35,457 bases of DNA from an uncultured Candidatus Saccharibacteria bacterium (GTDB lineage Bacteria > Patescibacteriota > Saccharimonadia > Saccharimonadales > Saccharimonadaceae), in NCBI GenBank assembly GCA_949070545.1, contig CARTQV010000002.1, forward strand, positions 1-35,457, given 5' to 3'. Shown piece by piece: positions 14,125 through 22,192 of this stretch. Below the pieces are notes generated by a model. It was not told the DNA's origin. It saw only the letters and a list, made by a program, of their open reading frames with translations, and did no database searches. The stretch's first letter is position 1. The number at the start of each line of letters is the position of its first letter. A program made the position numbers and the translations under genes.

Positions 14125-16266
14125 ATGGAAGATATCAAAAAACAGCTGAGAACGGCGATTTTGGGGCTTTTTGGGGTGGAAGTTGAGCCAGATGTGACGT
14201 CGGCGCCAGAAGAAACAGGGGCGGATTATGCGACAAACGTTGCGCTGAAACTCGCGAAAGAGGTGCACAAAGCACCGATGATGATTGCGGAGGAAATTAA
14301 GGGTGCGCTTGAGAATGTTGTAAAAAATACTGAAATAGAGGTGGCGAAACCGGGGTTTTTGAATTTTCGGTTGCGGGATGAGGCGATTTTTGGGGCGGCG
14401 AAGCAATACGCGGGGTCGCTTGATGAGATGTTTCAGGAGGAAAAATATCAGGGAAAAATGGTTGTAACGGAGTTTTCTGACCCGAACCCATTCAAGGTGT
14501 TACATGTGGGGCATTTATATACATCAGTGGTAGGGGATAGTATTTCGCGGATTTTGGAGCTCGCGGGGGCGAAAGTGGTGCGGGCGAATTTCGGGGGTGA
14601 CGTAGGATTGCATGTTGGGAAAACCATATATAGTTTGAGGCGACAATTAGCGTCTTTCGCAGAGGCGCGTTCGCGACGCCTGCCGTTGCAGGGTCGCGCC
14701 GCTCTTCCTCACGAATCGCAAGGCGATTCGTTCTCCTCGGGCGTCGCCTCGAAAGAGAAAGCCTTGCTTTCTCTTTATTCAGACTCCTACGAGGTTCGTT
14801 GTAACTCTGGATCCTCTACGCAAGAGCCAATCGTCGTCTCGGATAATGGTTTTTTTGCGTCGCTGACGATTGATGATATTGCAAAATGCTATGTTGAAGG
14901 GACGCGGGCGTATGATGAGGATGAGGCGGCAAGAACGGAAATTACGAAGCTGAACAAAGTGATCTATGCTTTAGCGGAACTCGGGGAAGAGAAGAGCCGA
15001 GAGAGGCTTGAGATTGAGAAGATTGCTGAGGATTATGATTTGGCTACAACAGAGGTGGCTGAGACGGCGGAGTTATATTGGTGGGGGCGGAGATTGAGTT
15101 ATGATTACTTTAAGGATTTTTATGCACAGATTGGGGTAAAATTTGATAAGTTTTATCCGGAATCGAGTGTGGCGGATAAAGGTGTGGAAGAGGTGAGAGC
15201 ACACGTCGGGGATGTATATGAGGAAAGTGAGGGGGCAATCGTCTATAGAGGTGAGAAGGTTGGTTTGCATACGCGAGTGTTTATCAATTGTGAAGGTGTG
15301 CCGACTTATGAGACGAAGGATGTGGGGTTGATATTTACGAAGTGGGAAGATTGGCATTTTGATGAATCGATCGTCATAACAGGGGATGAACAGACGGATT
15401 ATATGAAGGTGGTGCTTGCGAGCGTGAAGGAATATGCGCCAGAGTTGGTCGAGCGGACACGACATTTGACGCATGGGATGGTGAAGCTACCGGGAAATGA
15501 AAAGATGAGCTCGAGAAAGGGCAATTTTCTCAAGGCTGTTGACGTGATCAAGATGATTGATCAGGAGTTGGCTAAGTCTCTTTCGGAGAGGATCCAGAGT
15601 TACAACGAACCTCGTAGGAGTCTGAATAAAGAGAAAGCAAGGCTTTCTCTTTCGAGGCGACGCCCGAGGAGAACGAATCGCCTTGCGATTCGTGAGGAAG
15701 AGCGGCGCGACCCTGCAACGGCAGGCGTCGCGAACGCGCCTCTGCGAAAGACGGCGCAGGCAACTCCTGGCATTAGCCTTATAACATTAGCAGCGGTTAA
15801 GTATGCATTTCTCAGGTATCGTATGGGGGGAGATATTATATTTGACCCGAAAGAATCGGTATCAACGACGGGGAATTCGGGGGTCTATTTGCTTTATGCG
15901 ACGGTGCGGGCGCGAAAGGTGCTGGAAAGAGTGGAGAACAGTAACGATAGACCTGTGGAAAACTTGAGTAATAAAATTGTTCAAAGTGGCGAAAAAGCCA
16001 AAAAAGAGCGAGAATTTGAGCGAAGATTGAATAAAAAAATTGTTCAATATGGCGAAGTAATCAGGGGTGCGGTGGCGGAGAAGGCACCATATAAGATTTG
16101 TACGTATCTATATGAGTTGGCGCAGGAATTCTCGCGGTTTTATGAGAATGTGAAAGTGGTGGGAAGTGAACAGGAAGAGGAGAAAGCGGAGATTGTCAGG
16201 GCGTATTTGAATGTGATTGAGCACGGACTGGGGCTACTGGGGATTGAAGTACCGGAGGAGATGTGA
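14125..16266 (+). CDS. argS: Arginyl-tRNA synthetase carrying two in-frame palindromic-element insertions
   Basis: 713 residues against 550-600 for typical ArgRS. It charges tRNA-Arg. Visible parts: additive N-terminal domain, HIGH signature as H-V-G-H in K-V-L-H-V-G-H-L, G-D-V-G-L-H-V-G-K, the KMSKS equivalent as E-K-M-S-S-R-K-G-N-F, V-K-Y-A-F-L-R, and a C-terminal DALR-type anticodon domain with G-N-S-G-V-Y-L-L-Y. The excess length is two stretches, about residues 176-231 and 488-543, translated from opposite strands of the same 167-bp element. Both fall in loops outside the catalytic motifs. The frame is intact throughout. It is first gene of a tight block with orn (TGATG overlap). Confidence 0.95.
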   Translation: MEDIKKQLRTAILGLFGVEVEPDVTSAPEETGADYATNVALKLAKEVHKAPMMIAEEIKGALENVVKNTEIEVAKPGFLNFRLRDEAIFGAAKQYAGSLDEMFQEEKYQGKMVVTEFSDPNPFKVLHVGHLYTSVVGDSISRILELAGAKVVRANFGGDVGLHVGKTIYSLRRQLASFAEARSRRLPLQGRAALPHESQGDSFSSGVASKEKALLSLYSDSYEVRCNSGSSTQEPIVVSDNGFFASLTIDDIAKCYVEGTRAYDEDEAARTEITKLNKVIYALAELGEEKSRERLEIEKIAEDYDLATTEVAETAELYWWGRRLSYDYFKDFYAQIGVKFDKFYPESSVADKGVEEVRAHVGDVYEESEGAIVYRGEKVGLHTRVFINCEGVPTYETKDVGLIFTKWEDWHFDESIVITGDEQTDYMKVVLASVKEYAPELVERTRHLTHGMVKLPGNEKMSSRKGNFLKAVDVIKMIDQELAKSLSERIQSYNEPRRSLNKEKARLSLSRRRPRRTNRLAIREEERRDPATAGVANAPLRKTAQATPGISLITLAAVKYAFLRYRMGGDIIFDPKESVSTTGNSGVYLLYATVRARKVLERVENSNDRPVENLSNKIVQSGEKAKKEREFERRLNKKIVQYGEVIRGAVAEKAPYKICTYLYELAQEFSRFYENVKVVGSEQEEEKAEIVRAYLNVIEHGLGLLGIEVPEEM
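14651..14817 (+). repeat. In-frame palindromic element, copy A, inside argS
   Basis: 167 bp identical to the reverse complement of 15587-15753. It is rich in hairpins: ACGAATCGC-aag-GCGATTCGT, an 11-bp stem AAAGAGAAAGC-ctt-GCTTTCTCTTT, and CCTGC-cgtt-GCAGG flanked by GCGAC/GTCGC. The ends look like imperfect terminal inverted repeats (left GTCTTTCGCAGAGG; right CCTCT followed by CG..AAGAG). It is translated as basic/Ser-rich peptide A-S-F-A-E-A-R-S-R-R-L-P-L. Both strands are open in the frame used. Confidence 0.92.
15587..15753 (-). repeat. In-frame palindromic element, copy B (inverted), inside argS
   Basis: Exact inverted copy of 14651-14817 at a distance of 769 bp. Here the complementary strand is read, giving Arg-rich peptide (L-S-R-R-R-P-R-R-T-N-R-L). 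Beyond the 167-bp identity its right end continues CCTCTCCGAAAGAGAC in element sense. That is nearly the reverse complement of the left end, so copy B seems to keep the full terminal inverted repeat. It is inserted between the KMSKS loop and the V-K-Y-A-F-L-R motif. Confidence 0.92.
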
Positions 16267-16811
16267 TGAGAAAAGCGAAGTTATTGTGGATAGATCTTGA
16301 GATGACAGGGCTTGATCCAGAAAAAGATCGGATTCTTGAGGTTGCGGCGATTGCGACAGGGTGGGATTTGGAAGTTTTACAGGATAAAGAAGGTAATCGA
16401 GCAGAGATGACGGCGGTGGTGAAGGTGCCGGATGAGTTGATGAGGGAGCGAATGGTGGGGGAATTTTGGGAGAAGAATGCCGAGAGCCGAGATGGATTGA
16501 TGAGACAGAATGCAAAAGGTGAGAATGCGAAAGAGGTGGAACAGAGGTTGCTTGAGTTTATGGATGAATGGTTTGGAAATGAAATTATCCTCGCGGGAAA
16601 CTCGATTCACCAAGATCGAAAGTTTATTGACCGGGAATGGCCAGGGGTGAGCCAAAGGTTGCACTACCGGATGTTGGATGTAAGTGCGTGGAAGGTGGTG
16701 TTTGAGGGGAAATATGGAAAGAGATTCACGAAACGCGAGGCACATCGAGCACTGGATGATATACAAGGGTCAATTGAGGAGCTGAAATGGTACTTGGAGA
16801 TGCTAAAATGA
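16266..16811 (+). CDS. orn: Oligoribonuclease (DEDDh 3'-5' exonuclease)
   Basis: 181 residues, usual length. It degrades 2-5 nt RNA oligomers, and pGpG in species with c-di-GMP. The DEDDh residues are visible: D and E in W-I-D-L-E-M-T-G-L-D, D in N-S-I-H-Q-D-R-K-F-I, and H plus D in H-R-A-L-D-D-I-Q-G-S-I-E-E-L. ATG 16266 overlaps the argS stop (TGATG); GGAGGAG ends 5 nt before it. A GTG at 16263 is an alternative start. Confidence 0.95.
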   Translation: MRKAKLLWIDLEMTGLDPEKDRILEVAAIATGWDLEVLQDKEGNRAEMTAVVKVPDELMRERMVGEFWEKNAESRDGLMRQNAKGENAKEVEQRLLEFMDEWFGNEIILAGNSIHQDRKFIDREWPGVSQRLHYRMLDVSAWKVVFEGKYGKRFTKREAHRALDDIQGSIEELKWYLEMLK

Positions 16812-17125
16812 TGGAGATAGCGAGGATTTCTGGGATTGGGGAATGGACAGAAAGGCGAAGAAAGACCGAGCGGGGAGAAGAGATTCTGTATGAAGTGCCG
16901 ACAGGGAAGGTGTTTTTGGTGGACCGAGGAAAGACAATTGAGGTGAGATGTGACGGGAAATTAGGGCGGAAGCTCAGAGAAGAATATGAGACGGTGATGG
17001 AAAGTCGGTATTTTGGGTGGGGAGGCATTGAAATTGTGATGTGTGGGCAGCTTGAGGAGGCGGAAATTGAGGATTTGGTGCGACTGAGCTATAATATGAC
17101 GCTGGAGCGCGAGAATGGTGTCTAA
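16808..17125 (+). CDS. MmcQ/YjbR-like small protein
   Basis: 105 residues. The pattern V-P-T-G-K-V-F-L-V-D, then E-V-R-C-D ... L-R-E-E-Y-E-T-V, R-Y-F-G-W-G-G-I-E-I-V-M and a closing I-E-D-L-V-R-L-S-Y-N-M fits the MmcQ/YjbR (CyaY-like fold) family, whose biochemical role is not settled. ATG 16808 overlaps the orn stop (ATGA), with GGAGA about 8 nt upstream. It overlaps the next gene by 11 nt, so it is translationally coupled on both sides. Confidence 0.7.
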   Translation: MMEIARISGIGEWTERRRKTERGEEILYEVPTGKVFLVDRGKTIEVRCDGKLGRKLREEYETVMESRYFGWGGIEIVMCGQLEEAEIEDLVRLSYNMTLERENGV

Positions 17126-17753
17126 GAGCCTCCTGACGCGCCAGAAAGGGCAAATGATGGGGGCGTTGGGGCTGTTTTTGGTGGAAGTGGTGGCAATTAT
17201 TGCGATTAGTAGCTTGAAGTATGGGCTACATCTTGAATGGACTATTAGCCGATATGTTGGGCTTGAAACGTGGAGTGCGTTGCTGTTTGCGTTGGGGAAT
17301 CTAGGAGTGGCGTTTTTGATGTTGCGTTATCTATATGGAATAGGTGAGCGATTCGAGATGGGGCGGGGGTTTTATATCTTGGTTGTCGTTGTGGTGATTG
17401 CTCTAGTTGGATTGTCGGTGTGCCCGTTGGGGTATTTTGATATTACGAGACCGATTGCGCTATCGAACGCGGTGAGTCGAATTCACGAGATTTGTTCGCG
17501 GACGATGTTCGCGGTGATGGTGTTTCTCGCGGTGATGATGGTGTTTTGTCGGTGTGCGACAGAGAGAACAAAGATTATGGCGGGAGTTTTTATAGTCTAT
17601 GGGGTAGTTTGTGCGTTTGGGTTTTTTGTGCAAGCGGATTGGTTTATCCAGGCGGGCTTGGTATTTGAGACGTTGTATATCCTAGGGTTTATGGGGCTTT
17701 GTTTGGGATGTCGAGAGCAGGATAAAGATATAATTATTGAAAGGAGAAAATGA
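17115..17753 (+). CDS. Polytopic membrane protein, unrecognised
   Basis: 212 residues with about six hydrophobic segments (near 14-32, 50-70, 82-103, 125-145, 152-170, 175-193). C-P-L-G-Y-F-D and R-I-H-E-I-C-S-R lie in loops between the third and fourth helices, a layout somewhat like DUF998-type proteins; I would not assign it firmly. It is coupled to its neighbours by overlaps of 11 nt upstream and 1-4 nt downstream (mscL). It probably shares the argS promoter. Confidence 0.75.
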   Translation: MVSKSLLTRQKGQMMGALGLFLVEVVAIIAISSLKYGLHLEWTISRYVGLETWSALLFALGNLGVAFLMLRYLYGIGERFEMGRGFYILVVVVVIALVGLSVCPLGYFDITRPIALSNAVSRIHEICSRTMFAVMVFLAVMMVFCRCATERTKIMAGVFIVYGVVCAFGFFVQADWFIQAGLVFETLYILGFMGLCLGCREQDKDIIIERRK

Positions 17754-18217
17754 TGGATAAGGCGACAAAAGCGGAAAAAGAGAAGAAAAAGGCAGACGCG
17801 AAGCAATCGGCGAATATTATTAAGACGTTGACGAATAGTTCGTTTGCAAAGGAGTTTGGGGAGTTTATTGACCGAGGGAACGTAGTTGATCTCGCGATTG
17901 GTGTGGCGGTCGGGGGCGCTTTTACGACGATTGTGAAGTCGCTGGTGGATGATATCATCATGCCAATTGCGAGTTTGCTTGCTGGAGGAGCGGACTTTAC
18001 GTCGCTGGCGATTGATATTCCGAATATTTTTGGGGCAGATACAACGGCACATATCGCTTATGGTAATTTCATTCAGAATGTGGTGAACTTTTTGTTGATT
18101 GCATTGACGGTGTTTATTATTGTGCGGACGTTGAATCGTTTGAATACGAAGAAAGTGGTTAAATTCGAGGCGGAAGTCAAGAAAGCTGTGAAAGAATCGT
18201 CAGAGAAGCGAAATTAG
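17753..18217 (+). CDS. mscL: Large-conductance mechanosensitive channel
   Basis: About 154 residues. After a charged N-terminal extension of about 30 residues comes the MscL core: E-F-G-E-F-I-D-R-G-N-V-V-D-L-A-I-G-V then G-G-A-F-T-T-I-V-K-S-L-V-D-D (first helix and pore constriction). A periplasmic loop and a second helix follow (F-L-L-I-A-L-T-V-F-I-I-V), then a charged C-terminal helix. It releases solutes on hypo-osmotic shock. AAGGAG at 17741-17746 suits ATG 17753; ATG 17750 is also possible. Its stop overlaps the convergent gene's stop by 4 nt. The N-terminal K/A-rich extension is longer than in E. coli. Confidence 0.93.
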   Translation: MDKATKAEKEKKKADAKQSANIIKTLTNSSFAKEFGEFIDRGNVVDLAIGVAVGGAFTTIVKSLVDDIIMPIASLLAGGADFTSLAIDIPNIFGADTTAHIAYGNFIQNVVNFLLIALTVFIIVRTLNRLNTKKVVKFEAEVKKAVKESSEKRN

Positions 18218-18852
18218 CTACCAGTATTGGAGTACTCTTCAAAACTTTGGTGGATTGGTTGGAGATTGTTATAGAATGTAGCGAGGATAGTCTTCAGGTC
18301 GTCGTTATTAGTGCGAGTGTTGAGTTCGGAAATCATGGACATAAGAAGGGAAACTTGGAGGCCGATTTGGTTGCTATAGGCGCGATCAAGAATGCCGTTT
18401 AGGCGAGCGTTTTCTAGGGTATTTTGTAAGGCTTCGAGGTTTTGTTGCTCTTCGTCGGCGAGCTTGGAGTTGAGCTCGAGGGCTTTTTTCTGTTCTTTGC
18501 TTTTACCATCTTCAGGTGTGAGATAGGCTTGGAGTTCGCGAGTGGAGTTTGTCAGAACAGTTGAAAGTGAGAGACCCATAGCCCGGAGACGGGAAGATTT
18601 GAGGATTTTGTTGTTGGCGGTGAGGACGGTATTGAGGTTGTTGCTACGGGTGTAAATTTGTTTCGTGAGGTCGGAGCTTTTGCTGTTCATGCTCCCCATG
18701 AGATTGCCGAGCATCATGAGTAGAAAAAAGAGGACAACGCCGCCGATAGCGATTTTCCAGATCGAAGAATTGCCAAAGAGGTTGAACCCCTTGGCTTTTT
18801 TCGTGGTAGTGGTGGAGTTGGAAATCTTGTTGAGATACTCGAAATTATCCAT
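18214..18852 (-). CDS. Membrane-anchored coiled-coil protein, unrecognised
   Basis: 212 residues: a short polar N-terminus with T-T-T-T-K-K, one membrane helix (about 33-52), then an outside part that is almost wholly helical and rich in L, N, S, K and Q with coiled-coil-like heptads (S-R-L-R-A-M-G-L-S-L-S-T-V-L and N-L-E-A-L-Q-N-T-L-E-N-A). No enzyme motif. It is possibly an envelope spacer or adhesion partner (inference). It is leaderless (-10 ends 6 nt before the ATG) and tail-to-tail with mscL. Confidence 0.75.
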   Translation of the reverse strand: MDNFEYLNKISNSTTTTKKAKGFNLFGNSSIWKIAIGGVVLFFLLMMLGNLMGSMNSKSSDLTKQIYTRSNNLNTVLTANNKILKSSRLRAMGLSLSTVLTNSTRELQAYLTPEDGKSKEQKKALELNSKLADEEQQNLEALQNTLENARLNGILDRAYSNQIGLQVSLLMSMISELNTRTNNDDLKTILATFYNNLQPIHQSFEEYSNTGS

Positions 18853-18858
18853 AAGTAG

Positions 18859-18864
18859 ATTATA
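18859..18864 (-). promoter_or_regulatory. -10 of leaderless gene 18852
   Basis: TATAAT on the minus strand, 6 nt before the ATG. Confidence 0.7.
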
Positions 18865-18909
18865 ACATAGAAAAGTTACTTTTTACTTTTCTTCATCTCT
18901 ACTTCTCCC

Positions 18910-19168
18910 CTCCTCCTACTATAGACACTAACTAGCTAGGCAGCGGAGGGAGAAGCCAGTAAAGCGATTCATTGCGCCGTTAGTAGCTCCAGTTACAGAT
19001 GAGTTAACACTACTAGCACCAAAGTTAAAGAAATATGATAAGGCATACGGAGTATTAGCATACTTTGACCAATAATATCCAGCGCTTCCAGTGTCATATG
19101 TGGCAAAGTATTTATAGGCTCCGCCAGTTGGCGAAACATAGAAGTTAAGGGCCCCGCTGCGCACAAAG
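18910..19168 (-). pseudogene. Silent FISUMP tip cassette C5
   Basis: 3' box 18910-18952, 5' box 19154-19168. Frame: V-R-S-G-A-L-N-F-Y-V-S-P-T-G-G ... T-G-S-A-G-Y-Y-W-S-K-Y-A-N-T ... A-L-S-Y-F-F-N-F-G-A-S-S-V-N ... R-F-T-G-F-S-L-R-C-L-A-S-stop. It is 259 bp and promoterless, wedged between the divergent starts of the coiled-coil gene and dnaG. A small hairpin GAAAAGT-tactttt-ACTTTTC lies on its 3' side (about 18873-18893). Confidence 0.87.
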
Positions 19169-19190
19169 TTCGGGTATGAGAGGAGTGTGA

Positions 19191-19196
19191 TATACT
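19191..19196 (+). promoter_or_regulatory. -10 of leaderless dnaG
   Basis: TGTGATATACT, with the -10 ending 6 nt before the dnaG ATG. Confidence 0.7.
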
Positions 19197-19202
19197 AAAA
19201 AT

Positions 19203-20825
19203 ATGGATGACGCGAAGGAGGAAATACGTGCGCGACTCCCGGTTGAGGATGTGGTCGGGCAGTATATTGAACTGAAACGCGCGGGACGGAGTTTGAAGGG
19301 GCGTTCACCTTGGGGGGTAGATAAGACACCGTCTTTTATGGTTTCACCAGATAAGGGGATCTGGCATGATTTTTCGGCGAACAAGGGTGGAGATATTTTT
19401 AGCTTTATTATGGAAGTGGAAGGAGTTTCTTTCCGAGAGGCGTTGGAAAAGTTGGCAGCGCAGGCAGGGGTGGAACTGAAACGCTATGGTGGAGGTGATA
19501 AGAAAGTTGCCGAACAAAAACGACGGATGAAGGAGATTCTGGAGCTTTCGTGCCGATATTACCAATTTTGTTTGACGAAAAATAAGAAAGTTTGTGAATA
19601 CGTTTTTTATCAACGCAATATGAATCGAGGAACGGTGAAAGAATTTCGGATTGGATATTCGCCGAATCCAGGGAAAGCGTTAGTGCAGTTTTTGACGAAA
19701 AAGGGATATAAGCCGAAAGAGATGGAGGCAGCTGGGGTTTTGAATCGTTTCGGGGGAGATTTGTTCAGGGGGAGGATGATGGTGCCGTTTATTGATTCTG
19801 CAGGAGTAATTGGCTACACGGCGCGAATTTTGGGGCAGGGGGAACCAAAATATTTGAACACGCCAGAAACTTTGTTGTTCAATAAAGGGAGGTTTGTTTT
19901 CGGCTTGGCGCAGGCGAAAGAAGCGATTCGAGAGCAAAATTTCGTGGTGATTGTGGAAGGAAATATGGATGTGATTTCGTCGCATCAGGCGGGTGTGAAG
20001 CAGGCAGTGGCGACGAGTGGGACGGCGATGACGGAGAATCATTTGAAGACTTTGTCACGGCTGACGCCAGATGTGAGGCTGGCATATGATGGTGATGCGG
20101 CGGGAGTGAAGGCGACGGAGCGGGCGATTATGTTAGCAGGGGGAATAGGAGTGAATTTGTCGGTGGTGGCGGATTATCATGGAGCTAAGGACCCAGATGA
20201 GTTGATACAGAAAGACCCAGGATTATGGAAAACGGCGGTAAAAGAAGCGCGTCCAGCGGTGGACTGGTTGCTAGATAAATATGAGGAAGATCTCGATCTT
20301 AGTTCGGGTCCAGGCAAACGAGAATACTCGGACCTCGCGATGAAGTTATTAAAAAACGTTCCAGATGCGGTTGAGAAGAAGCATTATGAGCAGTTGGTGG
20401 CGCGGAAATTAGATTGTAGTGTGGATGACCTGCACGCGAAAAAAGTCGCTGAAACGGGCTCTAAACGCCTGAAAAAGGTAGATTCTAAGGGGGCGAAAAG
20501 CGATGTAACTGGAGGGATACGGGATAATTTGCAGGCGATTTTGGTATATGGAGGTGTGACTGGCGTGAAAGGAGTGGAAGTACCAGAGGAAGAGACAAAA
20601 TTGCAGGAGTTGGAGATGATTTTTGACGTGCGATATAAGGATTGGGGGACGGCAGCGTTGGAGAGGGAAGCGAAGGAGTTGTTGAAGAGACTAAAAGTGG
20701 AGACAGCAAAGGTGGAAGTGGAAGAGCTGAACGAGGAATTGGAGAAATTGGGTGATAGTGAGGAGGACCAAGAGAAACAAGCGGAGATCTTGCGAAAAAT
20801 TATGGTGTTGAAGGGGATGAAATAA
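19203..20825 (+). CDS. dnaG: DNA primase lacking zinc-finger ligands
   Basis: 540 residues. It makes RNA primers at the replication fork. The N-terminal CHC2 region is recognisable (K-T-P-S-F at 41-45, G-G-D-I-F at 62-66), but the four zinc ligands are replaced: S35 and G38 where C-P-F-H is usual, D56 and A59 where C-F-G-C is usual. The catalytic core has the R-I-G-Y-S-P motif, G-R-M-M-V-P-F, the TOPRIM E in I-V-E-G-N-M-D-V and D-x-D in L-A-Y-D-G-D-A-A-G. The C-terminal 150 residues are helical and charged, probably helicase-binding. It precedes rpoD, as in the classical rpsU-dnaG-rpoD arrangement, but each gene has its own promoter. Confidence 0.96.
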   Translation: MDDAKEEIRARLPVEDVVGQYIELKRAGRSLKGRSPWGVDKTPSFMVSPDKGIWHDFSANKGGDIFSFIMEVEGVSFREALEKLAAQAGVELKRYGGGDKKVAEQKRRMKEILELSCRYYQFCLTKNKKVCEYVFYQRNMNRGTVKEFRIGYSPNPGKALVQFLTKKGYKPKEMEAAGVLNRFGGDLFRGRMMVPFIDSAGVIGYTARILGQGEPKYLNTPETLLFNKGRFVFGLAQAKEAIREQNFVVIVEGNMDVISSHQAGVKQAVATSGTAMTENHLKTLSRLTPDVRLAYDGDAAGVKATERAIMLAGGIGVNLSVVADYHGAKDPDELIQKDPGLWKTAVKEARPAVDWLLDKYEEDLDLSSGPGKREYSDLAMKLLKNVPDAVEKKHYEQLVARKLDCSVDDLHAKKVAETGSKRLKKVDSKGAKSDVTGGIRDNLQAILVYGGVTGVKGVEVPEEETKLQELEMIFDVRYKDWGTAALEREAKELLKRLKVETAKVEVEELNEELEKLGDSEEDQEKQAEILRKIMVLKGMK

Positions 20826-20864
20826 AGTTGATTGGCTTCGGGTTGTAAAAAATACATTCTTTAG

Positions 20865-20870
20865 TATAAT
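20865..20870 (+). promoter_or_regulatory. -10 of leaderless rpoD
   Basis: TATAAT, 8 nt before the rpoD ATG. A weak TTGTAA lies upstream as possible -35. Confidence 0.65.
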
Positions 20871-20878
20871 GTGATGTA

Positions 20879-21871
20879 ATGGATGATAATGAAGAAATCT
20901 TGAAGGATAAGATTGTAACACCAGGTTTGGGGGAGCTCGGAGAGCCGGTTGATGATCCGGGAGCGGATGAGTTGGCAGCGGAGGATGAGTTATCGGATGA
21001 GGATTTGGCGATTACGGCGGATAATGTCGATTCGTTTGCGGATGATTCGGTGCGCATGTATCTTCGGGAGATTGGAAAGATTCCGCTTCTGACACAAGAG
21101 GAGGAGCTGGAACTCGCAAACAAGGCGATGGCGGGGGACAAAAAAGCGAAGGATAAGCTTGCTGAGGCAAATATGCGGCTGGTGGTGAGCATTGCGAAGA
21201 GATATGGGGGGAGAGGCTTGGACTTTTTGGATCTGATTCAGGAGGGGAATACAGGGTTGCTTCGTGCGGTAGAGAAATTTGATCCGGAGAAGGGATTCAA
21301 GTTCTCGACGTATGCGACATGGTGGATTCGGCAGGCGATTACCCGGGCGATTGCAGATCAAGCGCGAACGATTCGGATTCCGGTGCATATGGTAGAGACA
21401 ATTAATAAAGTTCTCAGGACGACGCGGAGATTGACTCAGGAATTGAACCGTGAGCCAACGAACGAAGAAATCGCCGAAGCGATGGGGATGGAAGTGAGTA
21501 AAATCGAGTATGTCATGCGAATTAAGCAGGATATTGCGAGCCTCGACGCGAGTGTGGGGCGAGATGGAGACGACGAAGAGAGCGTGCTTGGGGATTTTGT
21601 TGAAGATAGCGAGCGAGACTCTCCGGAAGATGCGACGGCGAACCAGATTTTGAAAGAACAGATTGCAGAGATTTTGACGACGTTGAGTGAACGGGAACAG
21701 AAAATTATTCGACTGAGGTTCGGGATTGGCGGGGGGCGTCCGCATACGTTGGAAGAAGTAGGAAACGAATTTTCGGTGACGAGGGAACGGATTCGCCAGA
21801 TTGAGGCGAAGGCGTTGTCGAAGCTTCGAAAGCATAAGCAGACGAAAAAGTTGCACGGGTATTTGAAATAG
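20879..21871 (+). CDS. rpoD: Primary sigma factor RpoD/SigA
   Basis: 330 residues, short for a primary sigma. Region 1.1 is replaced by an acidic segment of about 55 residues (many D/E). Region 1.2 starts D-S-V-R-M-Y-L-R-E-I-G. Region 2 is near-canonical: L-D-L-I-Q-E-G-N-T-G-L-L-R-A-V, F-S-T-Y-A-T-W-W-I-R-Q-A-I (2.3/2.4). Region 3, region 4.2 (T-L-E-E-V-G ... V-T-R-E-R-I-R-Q-I-E) and the end L-H-G-Y-L-K follow. Canonical region 2.4 fits the TATAAT boxes seen all over the window. The frequent lack of a -35 fits reliance on extended -10 contacts (inference). Confidence 0.97.
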   Translation: MDDNEEILKDKIVTPGLGELGEPVDDPGADELAAEDELSDEDLAITADNVDSFADDSVRMYLREIGKIPLLTQEEELELANKAMAGDKKAKDKLAEANMRLVVSIAKRYGGRGLDFLDLIQEGNTGLLRAVEKFDPEKGFKFSTYATWWIRQAITRAIADQARTIRIPVHMVETINKVLRTTRRLTQELNREPTNEEIAEAMGMEVSKIEYVMRIKQDIASLDASVGRDGDDEESVLGDFVEDSERDSPEDATANQILKEQIAEILTTLSEREQKIIRLRFGIGGGRPHTLEEVGNEFSVTRERIRQIEAKALSKLRKHKQTKKLHGYLK

Positions 21872-21880
21872 GAGGTAGAG

Positions 21881-22174
21881 ATGACGTGGTTGATGCTGAA
21901 GTTGGTGGGAGATGTGAGTACGAGTATTCTACCAGGTAGTTGGGATGTGAATAGTATTTTGAAGTTTGTTGTGAATTTGTTATTTTATGGGTTGGGGGCG
22001 GTGGCCGTAATTGGAGTGATTATTGCAGGGATTTTGTATTTGACGGCTCGCGATAGTGAACAACAGGTGACGAAAGCGAAGACGCGATTATTTGAGATTG
22101 CGATTGGGCTTTTGGCGTGGGCGATATTGTTTACGTTGCTGCAATGGTTGATCCCAGGGTGGAGTGGGATTTAG
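21881..22174 (+). CDS. VirB2/TrbC-like two-helix membrane peptide
   Basis: 97 residues: a hydrophobic start, a first helix at about 25-53, a polar loop with L-T-A-R-D-S-E-Q-Q-V-T-K-A-K, and a second helix at about 68-90. This hairpin with S/D-E-Q..K-A-K in the loop matches the pilin-like VirB2/TrbC family that CPR genomes carry in many copies. No other type IV secretion genes are in the window, so assembly into a pilus is unproven. AGGAGG lies 5 nt before the ATG, just behind rpoD, so it is probably co-transcribed with it. Confidence 0.65.
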   Translation: MTWLMLKLVGDVSTSILPGSWDVNSILKFVVNLLFYGLGAVAVIGVIIAGILYLTARDSEQQVTKAKTRLFEIAIGLLAWAILFTLLQWLIPGWSGI

Positions 22175-22192
22175 AGCGAATGGAGAGAGTTG

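Noticed and set aside
14651..14817. Intein or group I/II intron in argS
   Set aside because: 167 bp is far too short for an intein or a complete ribozyme intron, no splice-type residues or motifs are seen, and the frame is fully open through both copies.
15572..15763. Minus-strand 63-residue reading frame
   Set aside because: It is the complementary strand of the palindromic element inside argS, open only because both strands of the element are open.
19879..20085. Minus-strand reading frames within dnaG, rpoD and thrS
   Set aside because: Antisense frames over strongly recognised core genes, with low-complexity Ser/Pro/His translations and no promoters.
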